Source: Bacteroidales bacterium
GTDB taxonomy: Bacteria > Bacteroidota > Bacteroidia > Bacteroidales > UBA10428
DNA length: 28,869 nucleotides
Direction of reading: 5' to 3'
NCBI GenBank assembly: GCA_016926235.1
Contig: JAFGOZ010000217.1
Coordinates: 1 to 28,869, forward strand
Made by a program: the position numbers and the translations under genes
Shown: positions 8,211-19,400 of the stretch, piece by piece
How the letters are laid out: every line of letters begins with the position of its first letter
Numbering within the stretch: the first letter of the stretch is position 1
Notes under the pieces: model-generated
Database searches by the model: none
Told to the model about the DNA's origin: nothing
What the model saw: only the letters and a program-made list of their open reading frames with translations

Positions 8211-9337
8211 AATTAGGTATTTTAAAAGAGCCGGATTTTGAGAACCGGGTGGCTCTGTTACCCGAAGGGGTTGAGATTTTATTAAAAAAGAAATTGGAAA
8301 TAATAGTAGAAGAAGGAGCCGGGGAAAGAGCATTTGCAACGGATAAGGATTATTCTGATATTGGTGCCAGGGTAGCTGACAGGTCTCAGGTTGTTAAGGA
8401 ATCAGAAGTTATTTTAACAATTAATCCTCCAAAAGATTTGAAAGATATTGGATTAAAAGAAAACCAGGTACTGCTTTCAGTTGTAAATCCATTTCTAAGC
8501 AAGGAGGTTGTTGAAATTCTAAAAACCAATGGCATTACAACTTTTAGCATGGACCTTGTGCCGCGCATTACCAGGGCCCAGGCAATGGATGTCCTTTCAT
8601 CTATGGCAACTATTGCCGGATACAAGGCCGTATTGGATGCTGCGATGGCTTTACCAAAGTTTTTCCCTATGTTTATGTCTGCCGCTGGAACGATTAAACC
8701 GGCCAAAGTTCTTATATTAGGAGCAGGTGTTGCAGGTCTGCAGGCCATTGCGGTTTCACGCAAATTAGGGGCAGTGGTTGAGGTATTCGATGTACGCTCA
8801 GCTGTAAAGGAAGAAGTGAAAAGTCTGGGAGGAAAATTCATTGAAGTAGAGGGGGCTCTCGAAGATGCGGCTGCCGGTGGTTATGCAGTTGAACAATCTG
8901 AGGAATTTAAAAAGAAGCAAGCACAAGCAATTCACGATCACGCCATAGCATCAGATGTCGTTATCTGTACTGCTCAAATTCCTGGAAGGGAAGCACCACT
9001 TTTGTTACGAAAGACCACTGTAGAGCAAATGAAACATGGGGCCGTAATTGTCGATCTGGCAGCAAGTACAGGAGGTAATTGTGAATTAACGGAGAATGGG
9101 AAAGAAATCATGGTAAATGGAGTGAAAATTTTGGGAAAATCTGATTATCCTTCAGATATGCCATCAGATGCAAGTAAAATGTTTGGCAGAAACCTGATAA
9201 ATTTTATTTCATTATTAAAAGATGATCAGGGGAATCTGAACCTGAATTTTGACGATGAAATTGTACAGGGTACTTGTCTGACACATAATGGGGAGGTTAT
9301 TCATCCTCGGGTAAAAGAATTTTTAAACAAAAAATAA
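8207..9337 (+). CDS. pntAA: NAD(P) transhydrogenase alpha subunit part 1, NAD(H)-binding domain
   Basis: This is domain I of the proton-translocating transhydrogenase, which transfers hydride between NADH and NADP+ at the inner membrane using the proton gradient. The protein is soluble, 376 residues, and typical of the split-alpha type. It starts MKLGILKEPDFENRVAL, as the alanine-dehydrogenase/PNT family does. The NAD-binding Rossmann motif is ILGAGVAGLQAIAVSRKLGA (about 168-187). The RQD-loop residues occur in RITRAQAMDVLSS. The C-terminal GKSDYPSDMPSDASKMFGRN is also family-typical. It is the first gene of pntAA-pntAB-pntB, with 9 nt to pntAB. A short upstream ORF overlaps its start. Confidence 0.95.
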   Translation: MKLGILKEPDFENRVALLPEGVEILLKKKLEIIVEEGAGERAFATDKDYSDIGARVADRSQVVKESEVILTINPPKDLKDIGLKENQVLLSVVNPFLSKEVVEILKTNGITTFSMDLVPRITRAQAMDVLSSMATIAGYKAVLDAAMALPKFFPMFMSAAGTIKPAKVLILGAGVAGLQAIAVSRKLGAVVEVFDVRSAVKEEVKSLGGKFIEVEGALEDAAAGGYAVEQSEEFKKKQAQAIHDHAIASDVVICTAQIPGREAPLLLRKTTVEQMKHGAVIVDLAASTGGNCELTENGKEIMVNGVKILGKSDYPSDMPSDASKMFGRNLINFISLLKDDQGNLNLNFDDEIVQGTCLTHNGEVIHPRVKEFLNKK

Positions 9338-9346
9338 CACATTATC

Positions 9347-9667
9347 ATGGAAGAAGTACTGTTTTTTTTCTATAGCTACAAAGAGCCCATATTTATTATA
9401 GCATTGTCAGTTTTTCTGGGCATTGAGGTAATTGCGCATGTGCCTTCTGTATTGCATACACCTCTTATGTCAGGGGCAAATGCTATAAGTGGCGTAATTA
9501 TAATAGGAGGTATAATACTTGTAGGTCATGCAGACGTGTCAAAGCTTTCATTGCATCTGATTTTGGGAATACTGGCAGTTTTCTTTGGTACATTAAATGT
9601 GGCCGGAGGTTTTGTCGTTACGGACCGCATGCTTGAAATGTTCAAGAAAAGGAAGGCGAAGAACTAA
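9347..9667 (+). CDS. pntAB: NAD(P) transhydrogenase alpha subunit part 2, membrane domain
   Basis: A 106-residue membrane protein supplying part of domain II, the proton channel, in split-alpha transhydrogenases. Three hydrophobic helices are visible: about residues 14-32 (PIFIIALSVFLGIEVIAHV), 44-62 (ANAISGVIIIGGIILVGHA) and 68-90. The phrase EVIAHVPSVLHTPLMSGANA is strongly conserved in the family. The length and position between pntAA (9 nt) and pntB fit exactly. The tail is lysine-rich (FKKRKAKN), consistent with the cytoplasmic side. Confidence 0.93.
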   Translation: MEEVLFFFYSYKEPIFIIALSVFLGIEVIAHVPSVLHTPLMSGANAISGVIIIGGIILVGHADVSKLSLHLILGILAVFFGTLNVAGGFVVTDRMLEMFKKRKAKN

Positions 9668-9696
9668 AGGTTAAATCATTGTAATTGAATCAGATT

Positions 9697-11121
9697 ATGG
9701 AAAATACACTTCAAAATTTAGGAGTTACAGCCGATGCGGTGATACTTGAATTTAGTTATCTTTTAGCTGCAATATTATTTGTAATAGGATTAAAACGATT
9801 GAGCCATCCGGAAACAGCTAAAAAGGGGAACTTGTGGGCAGCAGCCGGAATGATGCTAGCCATGATCACCACGTTGGTTCTACACAGGGATGCGCATACG
9901 GGACAACTAATACAACCAGTTAATATTATTATCATTGTTGCAACCATATCTGTTGGAACTATTACTGGTGCAATAATAGCCCGAAAGGTAAAAATGACAG
10001 CAATGCCTCAATTGGTATCGTTTTACAATGCTACCGGAGGCCTGGCTTCAGCTCTTGTTGCTTTAATGGAGTTTTCAAATCCGGCTAATGACTCCCGCTT
10101 AGTGACTTTATTGGGACTGGCCATTGGTAGTATTGCCTTTAGTGGAAGTATGATTGCTTATGGAAAACTGGATGGTAAGGTGGGAGATATTTTTGCTGGT
10201 TTTATGAAATATCTGAATATGCTTCTTTTGGTCATTGTTGTGGCAATAATAGTGTATATCCTTTTGGATAAACTTCCATTCGATCAGCAAAAAATACTTG
10301 TATATATTCTGTTCGGAATAACACTGATTTACGGAGTAACTTTTGTTATGCCCATTGGAGGAGCCGATATGCCGGTTGTAATTTCTTTATTAAATGCTTT
10401 TACTGGTATTGCTGCTGCAATGGCAGGTTTTATATATAAAAACCAGGCTATGATACTGGGTGGTATTTTTGTCGGAGCTGCAGGTATGATCCTTACAGTA
10501 CTCATGTGTAAAGCAATGAACCGGTCATTATTTAATGTTATCGTTGGTTCTTTTGGGGGTGGAGGTACTGTTGTAGATAAAGAAAAGGGAATAATCAAGG
10601 AGATATCATTAAGTGATGCAGGTGTACTTTTAACTTATACACAAAAAGTAGTGATAGTTCCTGGTTATGGATTGGCTGCAGCACAGGCTCAACATATCTG
10701 TGCTGAAATGGCAAAGCTTCTGGAAGATAAAGGAGTGGAGGTTAAATTTGCCATCCACCCGGTGGCAGGACGTATGCCCGGCCATATGAATGTGCTTTTG
10801 GCTGAGGCAGATGTTCCTTACGAAAAACTGGTGGAAATGGATGATATAAATCCTAAGTTACCAGACACGGATGTTGTAATAATTATTGGAGCAAACGACG
10901 TTATAAATCCGGCTGCAGAAGATGATCCGTCAAGCCCGATATATGGCATGCCTATTATTAAAGCACATACTGCAAAAAATATAATAGTGATGAAAAGAGG
11001 GATGGGCATGGGATATGCAGCAATTGAAAACTACCTGTTTTATAATGATAAGACACGTATGTTATTTGGAAATGCGAAAGATACATTACAAAAACTGGTA
11101 GGAGAAATTAAGAATTTGTAA
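9697..11121 (+). CDS. pntB: NAD(P) transhydrogenase beta subunit
   Basis: This subunit carries the rest of the membrane proton channel and the NADP(H)-binding domain III. The N-terminal half (about residues 15-270) is a run of hydrophobic helices. The C-terminal domain has the NADP site VVIVPGYGLAAAQAQH, then HPVAGRMPGHMNVLLAEADV and VIIIGANDVINPAAEDDP, all diagnostic. It ends normally with RMLFGNAKDTLQKLVGEI. I start it at the ATG at 9697 (MENTLQNLGV, 474 residues). A TTG four codons upstream (9685) is also in frame but less likely. Last gene of the pnt operon; no strong terminator was seen downstream. Confidence 0.94.
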   Translation: MENTLQNLGVTADAVILEFSYLLAAILFVIGLKRLSHPETAKKGNLWAAAGMMLAMITTLVLHRDAHTGQLIQPVNIIIIVATISVGTITGAIIARKVKMTAMPQLVSFYNATGGLASALVALMEFSNPANDSRLVTLLGLAIGSIAFSGSMIAYGKLDGKVGDIFAGFMKYLNMLLLVIVVAIIVYILLDKLPFDQQKILVYILFGITLIYGVTFVMPIGGADMPVVISLLNAFTGIAAAMAGFIYKNQAMILGGIFVGAAGMILTVLMCKAMNRSLFNVIVGSFGGGGTVVDKEKGIIKEISLSDAGVLLTYTQKVVIVPGYGLAAAQAQHICAEMAKLLEDKGVEVKFAIHPVAGRMPGHMNVLLAEADVPYEKLVEMDDINPKLPDTDVVIIIGANDVINPAAEDDPSSPIYGMPIIKAHTAKNIIVMKRGMGMGYAAIENYLFYNDKTRMLFGNAKDTLQKLVGEIKNL

Positions 11122-11201
11122 ATATTTATAAAAGTCATTGTTATTAAAAAAGATGATTTTAGGGATATTTTTCTTAAATTGTACTTCCTAACCACGATTA
11201 G

Positions 11202-13028
11202 ATGAAACATAGAGAATATTCATACTGTTTAAGGCTTTTCATAATCATTGGTTTGGTGCAGTTAGGAATAATGGCATCCAAAGCTCAAAGCAAAATTGAT
11301 AGTTTGGAATATGTTTTGGCAAAGGTATATACGGACACAGCATATGCATCTTTGCCATCAATCCTTGACATGCTTGCCGAAGAATACCGTTTTAGAAACC
11401 CTGCAAAAAGCCTTGATTATGCAAATGAGCTCAGGGATGAATCACAGATAAATAATGATCTGAATTATTCTATTCGGGCTTATACACATATTGGTAACAC
11501 TTATAGTGACCTGGGAATTTATTATCTGGCATATGAAAATTATTATAAAGCCCTGGAAATATCAAAAGAATTTGAAGAAAAGGTTAAAATAGCCACTATT
11601 ATTAATGCTATTGGGAATATAAATTATTTGCAGGGACTAAATGATCTTGCACTCGATCATTTTAACCAGGCTTTGGCAGTATTTACTGATTCTGAAGAGA
11701 CAAAACTAAATAATGCACAGCTTGAAGCAATTGCTGGTACTTATTCTAATATTGCCTGGGTTTTTTCGAACAACAATGAATTGGATACTGCAAAGTACCT
11801 TCTGAATAAAGCATTGGATATTAGAAAAAGTATTGGAGATGTGGATAAAATTGGATACTCCTTCATGGAGTTGGGGCATATTGAGATGAGTCAAAATAAA
11901 GATGAAGCAATTACTCTGTTAGAACAAGCCATTAGTTTATTTGAAATTGTAAATGATAATTATAATATTGGGAAATGCCATAAATTTATTGGAGACGTGT
12001 GGTATTTTAAAGAAAATTATGAAAATGCATTGGATAATTATCAAAGGGCACTTGAAATATTTTTGAATGAGGGCAACAGGTTTGAAGTTGTGAATTTGCT
12101 TACTCTTATAAGCAGGTTGTATTTGGGACAGGGCAGGCTGGATGAGGCAAAAAGTATGGCAAACAGGGTACTGGAATTATCAATAAAAAGTAATTTTCTG
12201 ATTCAGCAAAGAGATAATTATAAACTGCTTTCAGAGATATATACTCAGAAAAAAGATTATAAGACGGCATTGGATAATTTTAAGAATTATGCATCACTCT
12301 TGGATTCTATTTATAGTAAGCAGGTAATTCAAACACTTACCAGAATAGAAGTCCTGAACGAAACTGAAATAAGGGAAAGAGAGATAGCTATTCAAAAACT
12401 ATTGCTGTCACGCAAGAATTTCATGTTGATTACCCTTATATCCATAGTCTTTTTAATGGGCATGTTCGTATATTTTTTAGTACGCCGACATGAATTAATA
12501 AAAAAGACATCAAAAGTTATCCAGGAACAGCAGCATAAGATCTATGCCCAACAAAAGTTGATCATGGAGCAGAATGAGGAAAATTTGAAGAAAGAATTGG
12601 CTTTCAAAAATCAGGAAGTCACCTATAAAACGATGAACCTGCTCCAAAGCAACGAGTATTACCTAAAGCTGGTCGAAACTTTGAAAGTGGCGAATAAAGA
12701 GAATAACAATCCCGATATAGAGGATATCATCCGTTCATTGAATGCAAAGATTAAAACAGAAAGCAGTGAAAAAACATGGCAGGAATTTGAGATACTCTTT
12801 ATGCAATTGCACCAGGACTTCTTCGCACGTTTGAATAAAGAATATCCAGATTTAACTACAAATGAAAAACGTTTGTGTTCATTCTTACGATTGAATATGA
12901 CTACAAAGGATATATCTACAATAACCGGGCAGACGATTCGGAGTATAGAAATTGCACGAACCAGGTTACGGAAAAAATTAAATCTGAAACAGGAAGAAAA
13001 CCTGGTTAGTTTTATACTCTCACTATAA
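11202..13028 (+). CDS. TPR-containing membrane regulator with C-terminal LuxR-like HTH
   Basis: A 608-residue protein of a type common in Bacteroidota. It has a cleavable-looking signal peptide (about 1-29, ending MASKAQS). Tetratricopeptide repeats follow at about 45-385, with phrases such as IGNTYSDLGIYYLAYENYYKALEIS. There is one transmembrane helix (about 406-428), a charged coiled-coil stretch (about 430-490), and a C-terminal helix-turn-helix (about 550-605). The last contains LTTNEKRLCSFLRLNMTTKD and ISTITGQTIRSIEIARTRLR, which resemble LuxR/GerE-like DNA-binding domains. It probably senses something in the periplasm through the TPRs and acts on transcription from the membrane. It lies between pntB and the giant surface gene on the same strand, 374 nt before the latter. 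Control of the surface locus is plausible from position only. Confidence 0.75.
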   Translation: MKHREYSYCLRLFIIIGLVQLGIMASKAQSKIDSLEYVLAKVYTDTAYASLPSILDMLAEEYRFRNPAKSLDYANELRDESQINNDLNYSIRAYTHIGNTYSDLGIYYLAYENYYKALEISKEFEEKVKIATIINAIGNINYLQGLNDLALDHFNQALAVFTDSEETKLNNAQLEAIAGTYSNIAWVFSNNNELDTAKYLLNKALDIRKSIGDVDKIGYSFMELGHIEMSQNKDEAITLLEQAISLFEIVNDNYNIGKCHKFIGDVWYFKENYENALDNYQRALEIFLNEGNRFEVVNLLTLISRLYLGQGRLDEAKSMANRVLELSIKSNFLIQQRDNYKLLSEIYTQKKDYKTALDNFKNYASLLDSIYSKQVIQTLTRIEVLNETEIREREIAIQKLLLSRKNFMLITLISIVFLMGMFVYFLVRRHELIKKTSKVIQEQQHKIYAQQKLIMEQNEENLKKELAFKNQEVTYKTMNLLQSNEYYLKLVETLKVANKENNNPDIEDIIRSLNAKIKTESSEKTWQEFEILFMQLHQDFFARLNKEYPDLTTNEKRLCSFLRLNMTTKDISTITGQTIRSIEIARTRLRKKLNLKQEENLVSFILSL

Positions 13029-13402
13029 AGTTATAACAGACAAAAGAGATACTATAGAAGTGAGGTTTACAAGATTATATTCTTTTATCAATAAATTCTT
13101 TGTTTTGGTCAAAAATTGTGATGTTTCATCAAATTAGCCTCCTAAAAGCCTTAATTTTTATAATGAAACTGTAACCTTATATATTGAAAGCAGTATATTA
13201 TCTAGGATGCAGCAGTTAAAACGTTGCGATAAATCACCAATTTATGATGATTTATATCATCTGAAAGCTGGTGTCAGTGAAGAAAAAAATATGCATATTT
13301 AAAAAATAATAAGTATGTTGATCTTGAGAGGTTTAGAGGGTGTATATAAATCCAATTATTTAAAAAAAATAAGAATAGATGCAAGTGATAGTTTTGTGAT
13401 AG
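13029..13402. other. Intergenic region before the giant surface gene
   Basis: 374 nt of AT-rich DNA without a convincing gene. A 62-codon frame at 13315-13503 overlaps the start of the giant gene in another frame and shows no family features. The one regulatory candidate is the TAnnTTTG box at 13389-13396. No clear terminator for the upstream regulator gene was seen. Confidence 0.6.
13389..13396 (+). promoter_or_regulatory. Candidate -7 box for the giant surface gene
   Basis: TAGTTTTG matches TAnnTTTG exactly. It ends only 6 nt before the first ATG of the frame (13403). If it is used, translation should begin further in, at one of the TTG codons between about 13478 and 13530. No -33 TTTG was seen at the normal spacing. 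Confidence 0.3.
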
Positions 13403-16400
13403 ATGGTTGCTTGCTTAAATTGTTTATTTTACCTAAATTTAATAGAAGGATTTACTTACCTGGGATTTGCCAGGAAAGGGAGATTGAGGTGTTTGGGAAT
13501 TGAATTGAAATTGAATTTGGATAGGAGCTTGTCACATAGAATTTTTTTCATAATTCTCCTGATACTGCATTTTGCAGGAGGGGGATTTTTATATTCACAG
13601 GATGGGCCTGGTGGAGTAGGGTCAAATAACGGAAGTTCTGAGCTTACTTTATGGCTTAGAGCTGATAAAAACGTATCCTACGATGCTACCAAAACCATTA
13701 GTGCATGGTCGGATTATAGTGGTTATGGCAATAATTTATCAAGTAGTGCGGAGGCTCCTTCTTTCCTGAGTAATACATTGAATTCACTACCGGTTGTATA
13801 TTTTTCCACTAATGCAATGGGTCTGGAAAGAAGTAATGTTACGGGAAGTGATATATTTTCAGCAGGTACAGGAACAGTATTATGTGTGCTTCGATCTGTT
13901 TCAGGAAATACATTCTTCAACTGGCAAAATACAACCTCTAATAAAGTTGGCCTCGGGCTTTCTTCCGGGGCAGTTCAATTTGACTATCCAAATACTGTTG
14001 CCGGAACCCTAACCGGTACGACTTCTATTATAAGCTCCTATCATTTTATCTCTGCCCTTAAAACGGCTGCCAACCAATATGTTTATGTAGACGGTGATCA
14101 GGATGCCACGCAGGCAAATGCCCTTTCATTGAATACGGCTGTTGACAGCACCTTCTATTTGGGATCGTACAATGCAACCACTTCAAACGGTTGGATTGGA
14201 TATATGGCCGAGTTAATCATTTTCAACACGGAATTAAACTCTGCCGAAAGGGCAATTGTTGAGAATTACCTTAGCGCGAAGTATGCTTTAGCCTTTACTA
14301 CTTCAGGTAATGATTTATATAACGGGGATGCCCCGACTTATAATTACGATTGCTATGTTGTAGGTATTGGAAATGAAAGTGATGGTAACCATACTCTTTC
14401 AAACTCTTCAGGATTTCGCATTAGTGAACAGGGAGGTTCCCTTGGAGTTGGAGAGTATGTGTTTGCAGGTCATAATAATTCTTCAAATACTGTTGTTACA
14501 ACTGACCTTCCGGGGGGCGTACAGCAACGCTGGTCGAAAGACTGGTATGTTGATGTAACTGAGACAGATGGCGTTAATTTGCGTATATCTTTTGATTTTA
14601 GTGAAGGTATTGATGGCGGTACTCCGGGTGATATTTCTGATTATGCCCTGCTATATCGTTCGGGTACATCCGGTAATTATACAGTAGTTACACCTACCGG
14701 TAGCAGCATTGAAAATACAGATCAGGTTTACTTCAATGTGTCCGTTGACGATGGCGATGACGGATTTTATACCCTGGGAACACAGGATATGACAAACAGT
14801 CCCCTGATTGGAGGTCAGACATGGTACACGTATATCACAAACGACTGGAATACATATACAACCTGGACATTGGATCCTGATGGATCACAGCTGATAAACC
14901 CCTATCAACAAGTTCCTGGGGCAGCAGATACTGCTATTGTATTAAATGGTACATTTGTAAATATTGATGCAGACAATGCGACAACTGCAAAGATCGAAAT
15001 TAGAGGAGGGGGAATTGTTACTATTGACGGAACAACTTCAGGACATGATTTTGGAGAAATAATTGGTAGTGGACGAATTCAACTCGAAGAAGACAATTTC
15101 CCGGCTGGCGATACCAGTGATTTTATAACAAGAGGTACTGTTGAGTATATTGGGGGTTCTGATATTACAGTTACGGAAGGCAGAGCATATTATAATTTAA
15201 TAATAAACCTGGACGATGCGAATGATGCGGTTATTTTTACCGACTCGATAATCGTAAATAATGACCTTACAATCCAGAAAGGGGAATTTCAGATAAACGG
15301 GGATGGGACATCATATGATGATGTGGTTTTAACAGTAACGGTTCTTGGAAATATTAGCGTTCAATCAAATGGAAAAATTACGGTGGGAACTGGTAATCCG
15401 ATTGATGCTGCAGGCTATGAAATAGACGGTACTTCTTCCACATTACCTGATGTGATGGGGGATTATCATAAAATGTACCATCAGCTTTATGCATATGGAG
15501 ATATTACCAATAACGGTACTATTCAATTAACCAACCAGTCTCAACCTGATTATATTGATTTCACTGCCACCGGAGCTGTTTCCCTGTATATGATGAATGC
15601 TTCAAACAATACTTTTAATATTTATGGTATTACAAACCTTTATAATTTCATTATAGATAAAGGTACAGACAGAACCTATATATTAACTATATATTCTTCA
15701 AATAGCAGCTATTTTGCTTTATACGGACCTAATGTAATAAGCCGTTTTACTGATCATTTTGTGGCCCCGTTTAATGAGGGCGATTTTGAAATCCGCAAAG
15801 CGCTGTGGATATACCATGGAACCTTAAAACTTACCGGAAATATATTTATCCCGACCCTGAATGAACGGGAGGTATCAGGTGCTTCGTATGATGATACGCA
15901 GCCAACCGATGCTTTGTATTCCGATTTTTGTATTGGCGCCAGCGGGGCTTTATGGATAGCAGGCGACAATGTGAAAGTATCAACAACTGCTGTTACAGGT
16001 GATGTCACTGCAACCGGGATAATTAATACTACTGGTTCACAGGCTTTAGGTCTTAGTGGAAGATTAAGAGTTACAGCAGGTACATTTACATCACGAAATT
16101 CCGGGGGTATATATTATTGGCCGGGTTATTCAGGGGAATTGATTTTAGAAGGAGGTACTATAACCCTTTCCCAGTTAAGAAATACTGGCTATGGTACCGG
16201 CAGGTTTTCATATATCCAGTCAGGAGGTGACTTAATTATCAGGGGTGATGAACCTGTTGGAGATGAAACCAGTGGTGGAGAATATAGCAATGGATACGGG
16301 CTTTTTAACCTGAACAATGGCGATTGTGTGTTCCAGATGTCCGGAGGGGATATTTATATTTATGATAATAATGGGGATGATGAGTTTGACGTGCTCTCGG

Positions 16401-19400
16401 ATGAAGGGAACTATTCCGTAACAGGAGGTAAAGTAACCATGACCCATAATGGCGGGCAAACTGCCAGTATTTATTCCACAGCTAATCTTTGGGATTTGGA
16501 TATTATAAGTGCGAATAGTACTGGTACTTATGAGGTGAACCTTACCACAGATTTAACTGTATCGAATGATCTTTTTATTGATGATTATACTACTTTGGAT
16601 GTTGATAATGGAGGCAGTAATAGTTTAAATATCGGTGGAGATTTAACTATGGGATCGACTGCTGGGACTAATAATGCAGCCTTAACATCGATAGCCTCAA
16701 CTATAAATTTTATCGGGTCAGGAAATTCATTGTTGAATATTACTAATACTGGTAATGCTGATGTCTTTCATGTATTAAATTTAACAATAAACAAGAATAA
16801 CTCTTCTAATTATCTAAGTATTAGAAGCCCTGGAAGAACCGTAAATCCACCTGTAGAAGTAGATAATTTATTGACTGTCTCTGAGGGTATTTTTGATTAT
16901 GGACCATTTCATATGGAAGTAAATGGTGGATTGACCAATGCAGGGATTATGGGTACTGATACGGCTTCTGGGTATATTGAATTAACAGGCAGTAATGCAC
17001 AGTATACGGTTACAACCTCTTCATCGGGTAATCCTTCTTATGGACATATATATTTCAATGATGGGGATGTTGGTGATGAAATGTTACTGGTAAATAATGC
17101 CCGTTTTAAGCAATTAACGATTTATGATGGAGAGATATATATTGATGAATATCTTTTAACAATTGACACCAACCAAGTCATTAATGGTAATCCTGGTGTT
17201 GGGTTTCAAACGGGTAAGATGATTAAGCTATCTGGTGATCATGGAGCAAGAGGGATAAAATTGAATCTCGCTGGGAGTTATACTTCAACATCAAGTATTG
17301 TGTATCCCATAGGAACTGAAGGTGCTACAGATTATTATTCTCCACTGGTGATAACTTTCTCAGGTAATGAAGATATAACAACTGGTTTTATGACTACAAG
17401 AGTTGTAAACAGAGAACATCCAGCCTCTTCAAATAATGTTTATGATAACTATTGGGATACCTATCTTTCTGATGATTTTTCAGTGAGTCCTAATACAAAT
17501 GTTACATACAATTTTTATTCAGGTCTAACATCAAATACAGGTAATGAACAGTATAAATTAACTACTACTTGGATAAACGGTGACGCAACCAGCATTTCTT
17601 CTATTGATCCATTGGATTTTTCTTTAAATTTCGTTACAGGTACTTTTACTGCTGGAACTAACGGATTCTTTAACTCAACAAAAATATTCAATTCCATACA
17701 GACTGGGCCATGGGGTGTAAATAGCACCTGGGATAATAATCCGAGTCCGGGGATAACTGATATTGCGATTATACATACGGGACATACGGTTACTATGGGT
17801 ATGAATCATGATGTTGGAGATTTAACTATAGAAGAAGGAGGAGTTTTAGATATTGTAAGTACTACAGGACATACGATGTATACAGTTAGCGGTTCCGGAA
17901 GAATCAGGATTTCAACAACAACTATCCCAACAGGTAACTTTGATGGTTTTTTAAATAATGATACTGCAATCTGGGAGTATTATGGCACAACCAATTATAC
18001 CATCCCAAATCCTGCTAACTTACCTTATTATCCCAATCTTCTTATTACAGGTTCAAATGGTAAAACCTTACCCAATACAGATTTATTGGTACGTAAAAAT
18101 CTGTACATAGATGGTGAAACAGTTACTGCCAATGCAAATGATGATATTGATGTATACGATAGTGTTATCTTCGACAATGCCGGTATTCTGCGTTTTCCCA
18201 GTACCGGTACCTGTGCTTTAATGGTTGGGAAAACCATAGACATGTCTGGCAGTTCATCGGCCAATACTATCGATGAGAATACCGGGGGAACACCTGGCAC
18301 ATCTCATTCTATCATCCTTGAAGAAGATATCGTGATGAATGATAATGCAGTTATTGATTTATATGGAGGGACAAGAAAAATCAACTTGTATTTCCGGGGC
18401 GATGGAAACTCACAAATAACAAGTTCAGCAGCCACGATTGCATTTAATAACCTTTACATAGAAAAGGACACACTTACTGATACTGTTACTATTAGCAATG
18501 ATTTTACACTTACAGATGATACAGACAGGGCATTGCACCTTACTTCCGGAACCCTTATCCTGGATAATTCCAATATCGATATTTCCCTTACTTCCGGAGA
18601 TGGAGATTTTACTATACCTTCTGCAGGAGAACTGATACTCAGGAATGCCACCTGTAATGTATCAGGGGCATCTACAGGCATATTGTTATATGGCAAACTG
18701 ACACTGGAAAACAGCAGCGAGATGTTGATGAACGATGGTACTAATGAGAACTATATAGAATATAAATCAACCGGGCACTCTGAGATTAATATATCTGATA
18801 ATGCAGTCCTGAATGTAGGTTCACAGATCAGACGGGGGACTATTATGACCGGAGGGGCGCTGAATTATGTCCAAACCGGTGGTACCTTAATAGTAGGTAA
18901 TAATAATGCAGCCCAGACCTCAAGGGCAATGCTTGAAGTACTTAATTCGGGTAGTAATTTTACCTTTACCGGGGGTGATATTTATATTGCAAGGGCTCAA
19001 TCAACCACTTCTCCAGCACTTTATCTTGATCCGGCTACTTCAACCCTTTCATCAGGGCAGACTATAACATTCGGAAATGCTAATACTCCTGCAAGTCAAA
19101 GTATGGGTATCTATTCAGCTATTGACTTACCAAATATTGCGTTAAGTAATGCAGGAGGAAACAATCCTGAAGTTAAGCTTTATTCACTTGCATTAACAAT
19201 TGATACTCTGACGATTGGAAGTGGTACGGGTTTCAGGGCTGATGGCATTGACCTTTCACTTAATGGGGACTTCGTAAATTCCGGTAATTTTTATCATGAT
19301 AATAATATAACAAGTTTTGTTGGAACAGTAAAGCAAAATATTGTTGGAACAACTGCATTCTATGATTTAACTGTAAACAAATCAGATACCCTTGAATTGA

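Noticed and set aside
8386..8841. 151-codon minus-strand frame inside pntAA
   Set aside because: Antisense shadow of a clear PntAA coding sequence.
13315..13503. 62-codon frame before the giant gene
   Set aside because: Overlaps the giant gene in a different frame and resembles no family; probably chance.
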